Positions 1-9,669 are shown, numbered from the stretch's first letter. The stretch: 16,582 nt of DNA from Entamoeba invadens IP1 (GCF_000330505.1 NW_004440269.1:56144-72725), one strand, 5' to 3'. The notes: a model not told the origin generated them from the sequence alone. Numbers and translations are program-made.

Positions 1-26
1 ATAATGAAACACTCCACAAACAAAGA

Positions 27-302
27 ATGTTAGTTATATTACTGATTGCAACAACACTTGCTAATATTGTTGAACACAGAGCTGCTCTTCCACTCAACAC
101 CGTTGATGTGTTGGAACAAAAAAGTGCTTCTGAACACCAAGACACTGCCATGTCATCACAAAAATCAACTGAAATTGATGATGCGTCTCAACAAAACACA
201 ACTTCATCTGACATTGAGACGTCATCACAGAAACACACCTCATCTAACGGCGTTCCACAATTGTTTGCTCTGATTGCTCTCATGTTTTTCTTCGTGTTAT
301 AA
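27..302 (+). CDS. small Ser/Thr-rich secreted protein, probably GPI-anchored
   Basis: A 91-residue protein that I do not recognise as a named family. Residues 1-19 form a hydrophobic leader suited to a signal peptide. The middle (about 20-72) is hydrophilic, rich in Ser, Thr, Gln and acidic residues, with one N-glycosylation sequon (NTTS near residue 57) and an imperfect internal repeat (SSQKST at about 43, SSQKHT at about 66). The C-terminus is a small-residue stretch (SSNG, 72-75), a short spacer, then a hydrophobic tail running to the last residue with no basic cytosolic segment. That is the classical GPI-anchor layout. The start is the first ATG in this frame, but the frame stays open to the left edge of the window, so a 5' truncation or an upstream exon cannot be excluded. 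A role as a cell-surface mucin-like or coat protein is inference. Confidence 0.6.
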   Translation: MLVILLIATTLANIVEHRAALPLNTVDVLEQKSASEHQDTAMSSQKSTEIDDASQQNTTSSDIETSSQKHTSSNGVPQLFALIALMFFFVL

Positions 303-746
303 CTCACTTGGCTTCTTATGGTTTTGGTTTTAATTGTTTTAAAATAATTCATAATTACCATGTTTAGTTCGATAAAACACAATGTTTAAAACATAAAATA
401 TTGCTGAATACGTTATTGTAATAAACCATCAACATAAAGTTTAATAACCAGAACCATTACAATTTAAATAAGTCGATTTATTATAGTGTTTCAAACTATG
501 ATTTCATAACAGACTTGGCTGATTCGAATTTATGTTCAATTTATTTTGTATGTGTGTTGATTAAGTAACAAAGTAATTATGTATTGAATTAAGAAAGTAA
601 ATCGACTTACTTTTGACTCGTATTTACTTGTTTTCTCTTGATTTATTTGATTCATTTGTTTTTAAAATGGTTTGTTTTAACTATACTATATACTATTTAT
701 AATAAAAAATAAAAATAATTCAAAGAAGTGTTGCCAAAAATAGAAA

Positions 747-765
747 TGACGTGTCTTCCACGTCA
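747..765. promoter_or_regulatory. perfect inverted repeat upstream of HSP70
   Basis: The sequence TGACGTG-tcttc-CACGTCA is a perfect 7-base inverted repeat with a 5-base spacer, 143 bases before the HSP70 ATG. Each arm contains an ACGTG core and a TGACG half-site of the kind bound by bZIP factors (CRE or UPRE-like sites in other eukaryotes). A single TGACGTG also lies upstream of the radical-SAM gene (4293-4299). Use as a stress or bZIP operator is inference; the symmetry is directly visible. Confidence 0.45.
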
Positions 766-872
766 ACACCACATTTTGAAATTGAAAATGGGTTTGCAGA
801 CAAAATGAAGCCACAGATGCGGGAGATGCAATTGAGTGTTTGACAATAATAACTGAGACGTGGCGGCAAGAC

Positions 873-904
873 GTATAAAATGGTGTTGGATTTTGAATAA
901 TTCA
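873..904 (+). promoter_or_regulatory. HSP70 core promoter (TATA-like plus Inr-like)
   Basis: GTATAAAA at 873-880 resembles the Entamoeba TATA element (consensus GTATTTAAA). AATAATTCA at 896-904 resembles the Entamoeba initiator (AAAAATTCA). The two are about 20 bases apart, and the initiator ends 4 bases before the ATG at 909, which fits the very short 5' UTRs of this genus. GGCGGC (862-867) precedes the TATA element. No GAAC element was seen close by. Confidence 0.65.
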
Positions 905-908
905 TCAA

Positions 909-2870
909 ATGAGTGCAAACAAAGGAACCGCAGTTGGTATCGACCTTGGGACAACATACTCCTGTGTCGGTATCTGGCAAAACGACAGAGTTGAGATCAT
1001 TGCAAATGATCAGGGCAACAGAACAACGCCATCGTATGTTGCCTTCACGGACAGTGAGAGGCTGATTGGTGATGCAGCAAAGAACCAGATTGCAATGAAT
1101 GTGAAGAATACCGTCTTTGATGCAAAGAGACTGATTGGAAGACGATTCAGTGATCCAGCAATACAAGAGGATATGAAGCACTGGTCATTCACTGTTGTCA
1201 ATGATGGCAATGACAAGCCGTTGATTCAGGTGGAGTACAAGGGAGAGACAAAGAAGTTCACACCAGAGGAGATCAGTTCGATGGTGCTGACGAAGATGAA
1301 GGAGACAGCAGAGGCGTTTGTTGGTGGGAAAGTCAACAACGCAGTCATCACATGTCCAGCCTATTTCAATGACTCGCAGCGACAGGCAACAAAGGATGCA
1401 GGCACAATTGCAGGCATCAATGTGCTCAGAATCATCAATGAGCCAACAGCAGCAGCAATAGCATATGGACTTGACAAGAAGACAGAGAGAGAAAAGAACG
1501 TCTTGATCTTTGATCTTGGTGGTGGAACATTTGATGTGTCACTTCTTGCTATTGACGATGGAGTCTTTGAAGTGAAGGCAACAAACGGCAACACACACCT
1601 TGGTGGCGAAGACTTTGATAACAGAATGGTCAACCACTTCATTGCCGAGTTCAAGAGAAAGTACAAGAAAGACATTTCAGGCAATGCACGAGCAGTCAGA
1701 AGACTCAGAACATCATGTGAAAGGGCAAAGCGAACACTGTCATCTGCAGCAACAGCAAACATCGAAGTCGACCAGTTGTATGAAGGAATCGACTTCTACA
1801 CATCAATCACAAGAGCGCGTTTTGAAGAACTCAACATCGACCTCTTCAAGTCAACAATCGCACCAGTCGAGAAGGTGCTTGAAGACGCAAAACTGGACAA
1901 AGGGAGCATTGACGATGTTGTGCTGATTGGCGGATCAACTCGTATTCCAAAGGTAGTGCAGATATTACAAGACTTCTTCAATGGGAAGGAGATCAACAAG
2001 AGCATGAATCCAGATGAGGCTGTTGCTTATGGTGCTGCTGTGCAGGCTGCCATTCTGACTGGAAATGGTGGAAAGGCAACAGAAGACGTGTTGCTGCTTG
2101 ACGTTGCGCCGTTGACACTTGGCATTGAGACAGCGGGCGGTGTGATGACAGCACTGATCCCACGAAACTCGACAATCCCAGCAAAGAAGTCACAGATCTT
2201 CTCAACATATGCAGACAACCAGCCAGGCGTGCTCATCCAAGTCTTTGAAGGCGAGGCATCCATGACATCACACTGCAACCTGCTTGGCAAGTTTGAGTTG
2301 AGTGGCATCCCACCCGCACCACGTGGTGTCCCACAAGTAGAAGTCACATTTGACATCGATGCAAATGGGATTCTGAATGTGTCAGCTGAAGACAAGACAA
2401 CAGGAAAGAAGAACAAGATCACAATCACAAACGACAAGGGAAGACTCTCAAAGGAGCAGATCGACAAGATGGTTGCAGACGCAGAGAAGTTCAAGGCGGA
2501 GGACGACAAGATGAAGGAGCTTGTTGAAGCAAAGAATGGACTTGAGAACTTCTGCTACTCGATGAAAAACACACTCAACGAGCAAATTGCAGCAAAGCTC
2601 TCACCAGACGACAAGGCAGCAATTGAAGCAACCATCAAGGAGACACTCGACTGGCTCGACAAGAACCAATCGGCATCAAAGGATGAATACACACAGAAAC
2701 AGAAGGAAGCTGAGGCGAAGATCCAGCCCATCTTCACTAAAATGTATCAACAGAATGCAGCAGCCGGTAACATGCCAGGCGGTATGCCACAAGGTGGTAT
2801 GCCCGGTGCACAACAACAGGGCGCAAAGAAGAGCGACACAAAGGGGCCGAAGATTGAGGAGGTCGACTGA
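909..2870 (+). CDS. cytosolic heat-shock protein 70 (Hsp70 chaperone)
   Basis: A full-length 653-residue Hsp70, an ATP-driven chaperone of the cytosol and nucleus. The three family signatures are present: IDLGTTYS (11-18), the [10 protein letters not shown] block (200-209) and the [10 protein letters not shown] block (338-347). The interdomain linker DVLLLD is at 393-398. The substrate-binding domain and helical lid follow, then a Gly/Met/Pro tail with GGMP-type repeats, and the terminal EEVD that docks TPR co-chaperones and marks the cytosolic class. There is no signal peptide and no ER-retention or organelle leader. The start is the first ATG, just after an Inr-like element. Many codons end in A or C, as expected for a highly expressed gene. 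Oddities: the usually constant RAMTKDNN loop reads ASMTSHCN (450-457), and Cys149 replaces the usual Val in the TVPAYF motif. A TAATT polyadenylation-type motif sits 3 bases after the stop. Confidence 0.97.
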   Translation: MSANKGTAVGIDLGTTYSCVGIWQNDRVEIIANDQGNRTTPSYVAFTDSERLIGDAAKNQIAMNVKNTVFDAKRLIGRRFSDPAIQEDMKHWSFTVVNDGNDKPLIQVEYKGETKKFTPEEISSMVLTKMKETAEAFVGGKVNNAVITCPAYFNDSQRQATKDAGTIAGINVLRIINEPTAAAIAYGLDKKTEREKNVLIFDLGGGTFDVSLLAIDDGVFEVKATNGNTHLGGEDFDNRMVNHFIAEFKRKYKKDISGNARAVRRLRTSCERAKRTLSSAATANIEVDQLYEGIDFYTSITRARFEELNIDLFKSTIAPVEKVLEDAKLDKGSIDDVVLIGGSTRIPKVVQILQDFFNGKEINKSMNPDEAVAYGAAVQAAILTGNGGKATEDVLLLDVAPLTLGIETAGGVMTALIPRNSTIPAKKSQIFSTYADNQPGVLIQVFEGEASMTSHCNLLGKFELSGIPPAPRGVPQVEVTFDIDANGILNVSAEDKTTGKKNKITITNDKGRLSKEQIDKMVADAEKFKAEDDKMKELVEAKNGLENFCYSMKNTLNEQIAAKLSPDDKAAIEATIKETLDWLDKNQSASKDEYTQKQKEAEAKIQPIFTKMYQQNAAAGNMPGGMPQGGMPGAQQQGAKKSDTKGPKIEEVD

Positions 2871-3091
2871 TGTAATTGACTTGTTGGTGTAATTTCACTG
2901 TACCATTCAATATAATACTTTTTATTTATCAACTATATTAATAAGAATATCAATAATTTGGTGTTTTTTTAAAGAGAATGCGAAGTATTTTGTTTTGACA
3001 TTTTCAATAAAATTGAAATGTTGAAAAAACACATCAATTTTGAATATTAAAAATAATAATAAATGAACAATTAAACACAAAGAGACATGAC

Positions 3092-4150
3092 TTACTTCCA
3101 TACTCCATCGCATGGAGTTCCACATTTAGTACATACTCCATCAACGAAGGAGTCGAGTATAACGCTTCTGAATCTACTTCTCTTCACCAGCATTTCGCCG
3201 CACTTCTTGCAATAAGTAGCTTCTCTGCTAGGGTCTGACACATTTCCCACATAGATGTGATGGAGACCTGCTGTTTTTCCTATATCATAAGCCATTCTGA
3301 GAGTAGACACGGGAGTAGGTGGGATATTATCCATCAAATAATCTGGGTGGAATGCGGAGATGTGCCAAGGCATATTAGGATCGACGTTAACAAGGAATTC
3401 TGCAAGTTCTTTCAATTCCTTTTCCGAATCGTTTTGGCCAGGAATGATCAGTGTTGTGACTTCCACCCAAATGCCAGACTCTCTTGCTAGTCGAATTGTT
3501 TTCTTGACTGGTTCCAAGTGTGTTCCAGCTAAATCGCTATAGAACTTATCTGTGAATCCTTTCAAATCGATGTTCATCCCATCGATAAGCCCTTTCATGG
3601 CTTCAATAGCTTCTTTAGATTCGTATCCGTTCGTCACAAAGATGTTCTTCAATCCTTTTGCCTTTGCAATTCGCGCAACGTCCAGCGCATATTCCAAGAA
3701 CACTGTCGGTTCGTTGTATGTATAAGCAATTGCAGGGCATTTCTCTTTAATAGCTTCTTTAACAACATCTTCCGCTGTCATCGCATACCCATATTTCTCT
3801 ATCTTCCCTACATAATTCCCTCCTGCGTCTCTCACTTGCGCAGCACATTGACTGATATCCCAATTCTGACAAAACTTACAAGTGAAGTTGCAGCCAATAG
3901 TCGCTAAAGAGTACGTCTGAGTCCCAGGAAGAAAGTGGAACATTGGTTTCTTCTCTACTGGCGATGGGCCTGGGCCAATGACCTTCCCATAGACAATCAG
4001 TCTCAAGACTCCATCGACATTCTCTCGAACAGCACATACCCCTGTTTGTCCTGGAGGTATTACACAGTATCTATTACATGCCAAACATTGGACCTTTCCG
4101 TTGTCCAGTTTCCGGTAAATGCATTCGTTTGTGTTTTCTTGTCGTGACAT
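3092..4150 (-). CDS. radical-SAM enzyme, AmrS (AmmeMemoRadiSam) family
   Basis: A 352-residue protein. The reading frame can be extended to a GTG at 4159, but the first ATG is at 4150 and is the expected eukaryotic start. The radical-SAM iron-sulphur motif CxxxCxxC reads CNFTCKFC, preceded by the stretch around FHFLPG and followed by QNW, which is the AmrS version. An N-terminal Cys set (C25, C28, C32, C42 counted from the upstream GTG) and a C-terminal pair of CxxC motifs (CKKC and CTKC) look like metal-binding ribbons, as in bacterial and archaeal AmrS. In prokaryotes the gene travels with Memo-like and AMMECR1-like partners; the reaction is not firmly known. No introns and no organelle leader are evident. 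Base composition resembles that of its neighbours. A bacterial or archaeal origin by transfer is likely for an anaerobic protist but is inference. Older databases would call it PFL-activating-enzyme-like. It converges with HSP70, with 221 bases between the stops. Confidence 0.88.
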   Translation of the reverse strand: MSRQENTNECIYRKLDNGKVQCLACNRYCVIPPGQTGVCAVRENVDGVLRLIVYGKVIGPGPSPVEKKPMFHFLPGTQTYSLATIGCNFTCKFCQNWDISQCAAQVRDAGGNYVGKIEKYGYAMTAEDVVKEAIKEKCPAIAYTYNEPTVFLEYALDVARIAKAKGLKNIFVTNGYESKEAIEAMKGLIDGMNIDLKGFTDKFYSDLAGTHLEPVKKTIRLARESGIWVEVTTLIIPGQNDSEKELKELAEFLVNVDPNMPWHISAFHPDYLMDNIPPTPVSTLRMAYDIGKTAGLHHIYVGNVSDPSREATYCKKCGEMLVKRSRFRSVILDSFVDGVCTKCGTPCDGVWK

Positions 4151-4299
4151 TCCTTTCACTTTTCAGTTCAAAGACTCCACAAAAGGAGTAAATTTTTTAA
4201 ATGAAAGCCCGAATTCCTTTTGAGTTTCATTTTAAAAAAAGTCGCCAAAATTCAGTGTTTTTGTAACAAAGATGTTTCCTTGAAAAAAAAGATGACGTG
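4151..4299 (-). promoter_or_regulatory. upstream elements of the radical-SAM gene
   Basis: On the minus strand a GAACT motif (4165-4169) lies 15 bases before the ATG in the context TTGAACTGAAAAG. This matches the core of the Entamoeba GAAC element. A TTTAAAAAA stretch about 40 bases before the ATG could serve as the TATA element. Further upstream (4293-4299) there is a single TGACGTG, the half-site of the inverted repeat in front of HSP70. Confidence 0.4.
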
Positions 4300-4416
4300 T
4301 TCCATTTCGTGTGCTTAAGACTATTTTGTTTCATCTCAATCATTTGTTCCAGTAAATTATGATTAAATTACTATAATTAAACTATAAGTTAAAACAAGAG
4401 TAACTATTGAATTCGC

Positions 4417-7400
4417 CTAGAAAAGTCGATGGAACTGCCTCTTATTGGCGATGTACTTCCTCAACTTGAATGATAGAAATACGGCTGCCAATAGAAGTAA
4501 TACGACAACTAAGAATGCAGGAATCACGACAAGCCATATCAGATGGTTTGCATCACTCGAGTCATCCATTGGGCATTCACCATCATTGACATCCGCGAGT
4601 AAAGCCAAATAGTTCTTGCATATCACAGTTAGGTACATGTCTTCAACTTCACTCAACGAATTTGCCTCACTGAGTTTATAAAGATGGATGGTGTCTAGAA
4701 TGGGGATTACTGGACTTTTGATCAAAAAGTACTTGTTTTCTAATGGCTCAAAGAGGTAGATGTAACTCGTGTCGACAACGAATAGACCATTTTCATTTTC
4801 GATATCAATCATCACTTGGTTTGTGTGGCTTTGATGTAGATGCAAATTATTTATATTCACGTATTTTGTTTGTATTTTATTTTTGATATAAAGTCTGACC
4901 AAGTTGCCTTCTATTTGTGTGATAGTTCCTTCGTTGTTACTCGTCACGCTAAATGCCTTTCCCTTCATTTTAGATATCTCGTACTTCTCCAATATGATGT
5001 CACAGTCAGTGGATTCGTTCATGGTAAAATTGTTGCATTTGATGTCTGTAAATATGACATCCCCATCGATGTAGATACTCTCACTCCTCACTTCTCCCTT
5101 CATGTGGTGCTTTCCTCCAATGATTTTCATTTCTTTCACGTTGAAACTGTTTATGACGTCTTGTTCACCGTTCAGTAATATAATATGGCAACTATCACCA
5201 CTGCATGGGCACTTTGTACTGTTCCACACTCCATCTTCCAGTTTGCAGTATGTATGACTTCGTGTCATCTTCTCAGTCGACAGAAACGATTTTTCATCGT
5301 CAATGTATCCACTCACCAATTTTTCAATAAGAATTGAATCTCGAATGGATTCCAACAACATCCCACTATCATTCCCTTTGTAATCAAAGGTACTACAAAC
5401 AAATGTACTTCCTTCTGGCATATTCATCAAAGGAGAAACAAATCCATTGGTGGTCACATTAAACGAATCGCACGCAATGCCGTCGTCCAAAACAATAGAA
5501 CTGTTACTCGTTATTAACTCAAGAGTTTTGACATTTCTCTTGGTGAAGTGCACATCTGACCCACTGACAGTGAGTTTAAGAAAATTGTCTACTTCTGCCA
5601 AAGAAATGTTGTTGTTGCTTGTAATCTCACAGCTACCATAGATGTGACCAATATTCAATTCAACTTCATTTGTAATTGTAAACATATCCATAAACGCGGT
5701 TTTAACATTTATTGTTACCTTTCCAACACCTTTAAATGACATCTCTGCTTTAGGTTGGAATTGTGTGATAACCACCTCTTTTCGTGTGATTAGTTCAGTA
5801 CCATTTTCGACGATAAAGTCTCTGAATGTTCCATATAACCCAGTTACACTCTGCGTCCCAAGTGCGCTAATAATACACCCATTGTCGCTGTATATCAAAT
5901 TGCCGTCTGTGAATCCACATGGGCATTCCGTGGTATTGTACCCCTCACTACTGTCAACGGCTTTGTCTTGATTTACATAATAACACGTCTCACTTGGGCA
6001 CTGATACACTTCCGCTGGAGAGTTGCAGAAAATGATTGTTTTGCCATGGCACGTTCTTTCCATTTTATAGTCATTTTCTGGAGATATCAACTCACCACTG
6101 AAATACAATATGGGATTGGACTTCATCTCCAAAAATACAGTGCACGTGTGTTCTGGAAAATCGACAACAGTCGTTTTCACTATTCCAATGATGTTCGCAC
6201 CATAAGACACAATTGGTGTTGTTTTTTGTGTTGTGTAAACAACTTTGGAATTATTCAAATAGAATATTGACTTTTCTTCGAGCTGAATAAGACTGTTATC
6301 CAAGTACAAAATGCCCGGATTTATCGTTTTAGTTCCATTCAGTTTTTCTGGGTGTAACTCAATAGTGAACAAGTCCTTGACTCTCATAACCCCCGTTTGC
6401 GTCATTTTTCCAAATCCATTGATTAAAGTGATTTCCGCATTTCCGTTCATAGACATGTTCACGCCTTTATTTATCCACAATCGATTGACAATAATTGTAT
6501 TTGCGTCTAAACTAAAACTGTCTTGAGCAGTAAGTTGTACACTCACATTGAAAGTGTCTCCTTTCAATACATTACACTGTTTTATAACAACTTCAAACGC
6601 ATTTATGTCCCCACTTACTAACACACTTGGACTGTCGATGATGTACGAACATCCATAAAATTCATCACTAACACATGGACACGTTGTGTGGGTACTTTTG
6701 GTGTAATCATACGACACGCTGTCAGCTACAGTTTCTCCAACCAAATAGCAATATTTGCTTATCCCAAATTTGGAGCACCTCACATTACCAATTCCATTCG
6801 TCCCATTCGTTACGACTACAAACATCTCGCACGCGATTACAACTTCTCCTTCTGTATTAAATCGTATTCCTTTCCTCACAATGATCAACTCTAAACTCTC
6901 AACCGTTTTATAACACTCCGGAATATCAAACATAATTTTCTCGCTATTTATATTGTCGCATGATATCAATGGGTCGCTCGTTGAGTACTCGCACTCGTTC
7001 TCCAATTTCATGTTATCAACATTTAATGTTGTATACTCGATTCTCGAGTCCGCCGTCATTGAAATAGTCGTTGTGTTCAATTCCTTTCCCTTCATTGTCC
7101 CAAACACTCGCAATCTCACGCTGTCCAAATGAACTTTTTCACAATTCACAGCCGCATGCACGTTGACATCAATACCGCCATTACCCTCAAAAGAATTACA
7201 CATAATGTAATTCTCTCCAGTAAATATGGTCAACGCATTTTCACCAATGTAGATATCTGAAACGGCACAACTCGCACTTAATACCATTTTCTGTACATTT
7301 GTTGATAAGTACATATCTTGAATGCCACAAGACATAGACACAATCTGATCAGTTAAAACAACATCACAATTTTTGGTACAGCTTTCTCCATTCGAACAGA

Positions 7401-9669
7401 AAAAGACTCCACCACCAACACCCCCTAAAAGACACTTTTTGGGAAGACATTTGTTGTTGTTTTTATATGCCCATGTTGGAAATGGCATCTTTGTTGTTTC
7501 AAACTCTTCGATGTAGTCGTCTGTGGTAAATGCCATCTGATTACATGCAATTTTTCCTCCTGAAATAACAGCTCCACTACTATAAAAAGGAATGTTAAAG
7601 TCGATGAGCACCCTTGCAGCACAGTTATCCTCGATCTTCACAACAACAAACTTTGGTGGTAAATAGTCAAGTGGTGAAACGTGGATACTCGAGTTGCATT
7701 TGAGGGACATAAATGTAAGTGTAGGGCTGTTCAATGTTTCCAGAAGAAGGCTGACTGTCTTTTCGATTAGTGTTATTCGAGTTGCACTATTCATTTTAAT
7801 ACTAAACGTCCCAACAACAAATACACAACTTGTCGCGCTGACAGTTGTGTTTATTGAGTTGTCGAAAATGATTGTACCTCGTGCACTGACACTATCAACA
7901 TGGAGCGTATTCTCTATTTCAACGTCTGATGGAGAGTTAATACTTCCTACATGAACCGTATCAATTTCAGTTAACACAACTTTGCCTTCGTGTTGGAGGT
8001 CTTCAATTTCGACAACTTCTAAAAAGACTTCTGTGGTGTTTGTTACAATCACTTGCCCCAATTCGCCTCTGAAAAACACAATTGCGGATATCAACGTCGA
8101 GTCCGATTCGTAGTACCACAAATTGTTTGCTGTCATCTTTTCCGCATATGTGCTCGTGAACTGTCTGATCTCGCTGTTAGTGAAATAGCCTTTTTTGAAG
8201 TACGTGGACGACACAAAATAAATGAGCGAGTCGTTGACGTTGATGGTATCGGCGTCAGTAAATTCGAGGAAATTGTACCTGTACCCAACGGGTTTATCAA
8301 ATTCGGTGATATTCAATAGACGAGCAGTCACATTGGCGATGACGTACCCCGTGTGTTTGTTAATAACAACCTCATCGGCTACAATTTCACCAACATAGAA
8401 TATTCCGGTATTTTCCATCGTCAGCGCATTGGCCTTAATCATTTCAAAGTTGTTGTACACCATCACGTTTTTCACAACAAAAGTGTTGCAATCGACATTC
8501 GACACGTTTCCAAACGTGTTTTGTTGATTGACGACAATTGGGTCTTCAAGGGACAGAGTGTGTGTCACTGAAAGATTATAAAAATTGACTAAAGTGCTTA
8601 TTTGGTGTTGTGATATGAAATTGTCTGCTTTAATGAGTTCGAAGTCGGCTAAAAACATGTATTGAAAAACAACATCTCCAAGTGTGCAGTTCGACACCTT
8701 TTTCGCGAACTGTCCTTGAATCCCATACAATTTGTTTGTTGTGACATTGACAACATCGTTTGAAATAACTCCGCCGTTTAAATACATTTCTTCAATTTGA
8801 ATATTCTGAAGTGTTTGAATAACTCCGCCTGCTTTTAATGACAACACAGTGATGTTATCGTAATAATCGAGTTGTGAGAATGTTGTTCCGATGATATTGA
8901 GTTTGTGTTTTGTGTGAAATGGTTGCAACACAGTTTGGTCAAATATTTTACCATATATCGTTAAAGTGATTGCGCAAATGTCACTCCCATCGTTACATGG
9001 ACACATATTTCTCGTGAGGTTCTTTGTTCCAAAGTAGATATCGGATGGTGTTCCATAAGTTACACATTCTATTTCATTTTTGAAGAGAGCAAGTTGTGTG
9101 GAGTCGGTTGTGATGAAAAACGAATTTTTGACGGTTTTGCAAAACGACGGAGCACAGCTTTCCACTGTGGTAAGCGTTGACGAATATGTTTTGAGCGCCA
9201 AGTTACCAGAAAAGATTTGTACGGACTTGATCGTGAAAATTGGGAAATCGCCGAGGTGTTTCACTTCATTTGCATCGTGATCAATCCACTTATCAATTAT
9301 AACTTCCCCTTCCTGTGTGGAGTTCACGCTGTTGATTGTTGTCTTTGTAAGTTCGAGAATATTCAATTTGACGTATGGTGGTGATTGTGTTGAGTTATCG
9401 CCAAATAGTAATGTGTTTTTAATTCCAGTTATCTTCAGAGAAGAGTTTTGTGCCTTCACAACTTGGAAATCGCCGTTTAGTGCGCCCACGTTTGAGTTAT
9501 CGAGATTTAAAAAAGTCGCAGATCCAGTTACTTGACAATCACAGTTGGACAAAATGAGTTGACACGACAAACTTCCTTCAATCACAAGGTCGTGTTGTTC
9601 TGAAAATGTCATTTCACTTTCGCAAAGTACTGAAAGTGTTGTTGTTAAAAGTAGAGCAATCAGAATCAT
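4417..9669 (-). CDS. giant type I surface protein with periodic CPC cysteine modules
   Basis: A 1750-residue protein with one uninterrupted 5.25-kb reading frame and no family I can name. Residues 1-16 form a signal peptide. One transmembrane helix lies at about 1710-1732, followed by a short basic cytosolic tail with KLRKY and a final FHRLF. The ectodomain has many N-glycosylation sequons and long runs of alternating hydrophobic and polar residues, suggesting beta-strand or beta-solenoid folds. A cysteine module recurs: CPC at 223-225, 997-999, 1249-1251 and 1487-1489, each followed 5-14 residues later by another Cys leading into a strand such as CAITL, CSYII, CIISA or CHIIL. A diverged copy lies at about 741-780 (CxxxC near its end, then CDVVL). 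The copies are about 230-260 residues apart, with one interval of double length. The start is the first ATG, followed directly by the leader. A function as an adhesin, coat protein or receptor is inference; only the topology is well supported. Confidence 0.85.
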   Translation of the reverse strand: MILIALLLTTTLSVLCESEMTFSEQHDLVIEGSLSCQLILSNCDCQVTGSATFLNLDNSNVGALNGDFQVVKAQNSSLKITGIKNTLLFGDNSTQSPPYVKLNILELTKTTINSVNSTQEGEVIIDKWIDHDANEVKHLGDFPIFTIKSVQIFSGNLALKTYSSTLTTVESCAPSFCKTVKNSFFITTDSTQLALFKNEIECVTYGTPSDIYFGTKNLTRNMCPCNDGSDICAITLTIYGKIFDQTVLQPFHTKHKLNIIGTTFSQLDYYDNITVLSLKAGGVIQTLQNIQIEEMYLNGGVISNDVVNVTTNKLYGIQGQFAKKVSNCTLGDVVFQYMFLADFELIKADNFISQHQISTLVNFYNLSVTHTLSLEDPIVVNQQNTFGNVSNVDCNTFVVKNVMVYNNFEMIKANALTMENTGIFYVGEIVADEVVINKHTGYVIANVTARLLNITEFDKPVGYRYNFLEFTDADTINVNDSLIYFVSSTYFKKGYFTNSEIRQFTSTYAEKMTANNLWYYESDSTLISAIVFFRGELGQVIVTNTTEVFLEVVEIEDLQHEGKVVLTEIDTVHVGSINSPSDVEIENTLHVDSVSARGTIIFDNSINTTVSATSCVFVVGTFSIKMNSATRITLIEKTVSLLLETLNSPTLTFMSLKCNSSIHVSPLDYLPPKFVVVKIEDNCAARVLIDFNIPFYSSGAVISGGKIACNQMAFTTDDYIEEFETTKMPFPTWAYKNNNKCLPKKCLLGGVGGGVFFCSNGESCTKNCDVVLTDQIVSMSCGIQDMYLSTNVQKMVLSASCAVSDIYIGENALTIFTGENYIMCNSFEGNGGIDVNVHAAVNCEKVHLDSVRLRVFGTMKGKELNTTTISMTADSRIEYTTLNVDNMKLENECEYSTSDPLISCDNINSEKIMFDIPECYKTVESLELIIVRKGIRFNTEGEVVIACEMFVVVTNGTNGIGNVRCSKFGISKYCYLVGETVADSVSYDYTKSTHTTCPCVSDEFYGCSYIIDSPSVLVSGDINAFEVVIKQCNVLKGDTFNVSVQLTAQDSFSLDANTIIVNRLWINKGVNMSMNGNAEITLINGFGKMTQTGVMRVKDLFTIELHPEKLNGTKTINPGILYLDNSLIQLEEKSIFYLNNSKVVYTTQKTTPIVSYGANIIGIVKTTVVDFPEHTCTVFLEMKSNPILYFSGELISPENDYKMERTCHGKTIIFCNSPAEVYQCPSETCYYVNQDKAVDSSEGYNTTECPCGFTDGNLIYSDNGCIISALGTQSVTGLYGTFRDFIVENGTELITRKEVVITQFQPKAEMSFKGVGKVTINVKTAFMDMFTITNEVELNIGHIYGSCEITSNNNISLAEVDNFLKLTVSGSDVHFTKRNVKTLELITSNSSIVLDDGIACDSFNVTTNGFVSPLMNMPEGSTFVCSTFDYKGNDSGMLLESIRDSILIEKLVSGYIDDEKSFLSTEKMTRSHTYCKLEDGVWNSTKCPCSGDSCHIILLNGEQDVINSFNVKEMKIIGGKHHMKGEVRSESIYIDGDVIFTDIKCNNFTMNESTDCDIILEKYEISKMKGKAFSVTSNNEGTITQIEGNLVRLYIKNKIQTKYVNINNLHLHQSHTNQVMIDIENENGLFVVDTSYIYLFEPLENKYFLIKSPVIPILDTIHLYKLSEANSLSEVEDMYLTVICKNYLALLADVNDGECPMDDSSDANHLIWLVVIPAFLVVVLLLLAAVFLSFKLRKYIANKRQFHRLF

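Larger units (their letters stand above)
303..908. other. intergenic spacer with the HSP70 upstream region
   Basis: This 606-base, AT-rich spacer lies between two genes on the same strand. I found no convincing gene in it. The part up to about 715 is low-complexity A/T sequence that should hold the 3' end of the mini-protein gene. The part from about 720 to 908 is richer in G+C and contains the HSP70 promoter elements listed separately. An antisense reading frame that starts within HSP70 ends here and is treated as a shadow. Confidence 0.6.

Noticed and set aside
520..535. GATTCGAATTT, resembling a tRNA T-loop
   Set aside because: No acceptor stem, anticodon arm or G+C-rich stems can be drawn around it, and the surroundings are plain A/T-rich spacer.
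720..1181. 153-residue antisense reading frame overlapping HSP70 and its promoter
   Set aside because: It lies opposite the best-supported gene of the window, shows no domain or composition of its own, and runs through the HSP70 core promoter.
1361..1762. 133-residue antisense frame inside HSP70, and similar long frames opposite the other large genes
   Set aside because: They follow from the codon usage of the sense gene; none has a recognisable domain or separate promoter.
4151..4159. GTG-initiated extension of the radical-SAM protein
   Set aside because: Eukaryotic genes rarely start at GTG; the ATG at 4150 is 9 bases downstream and lies just after a GAAC element.
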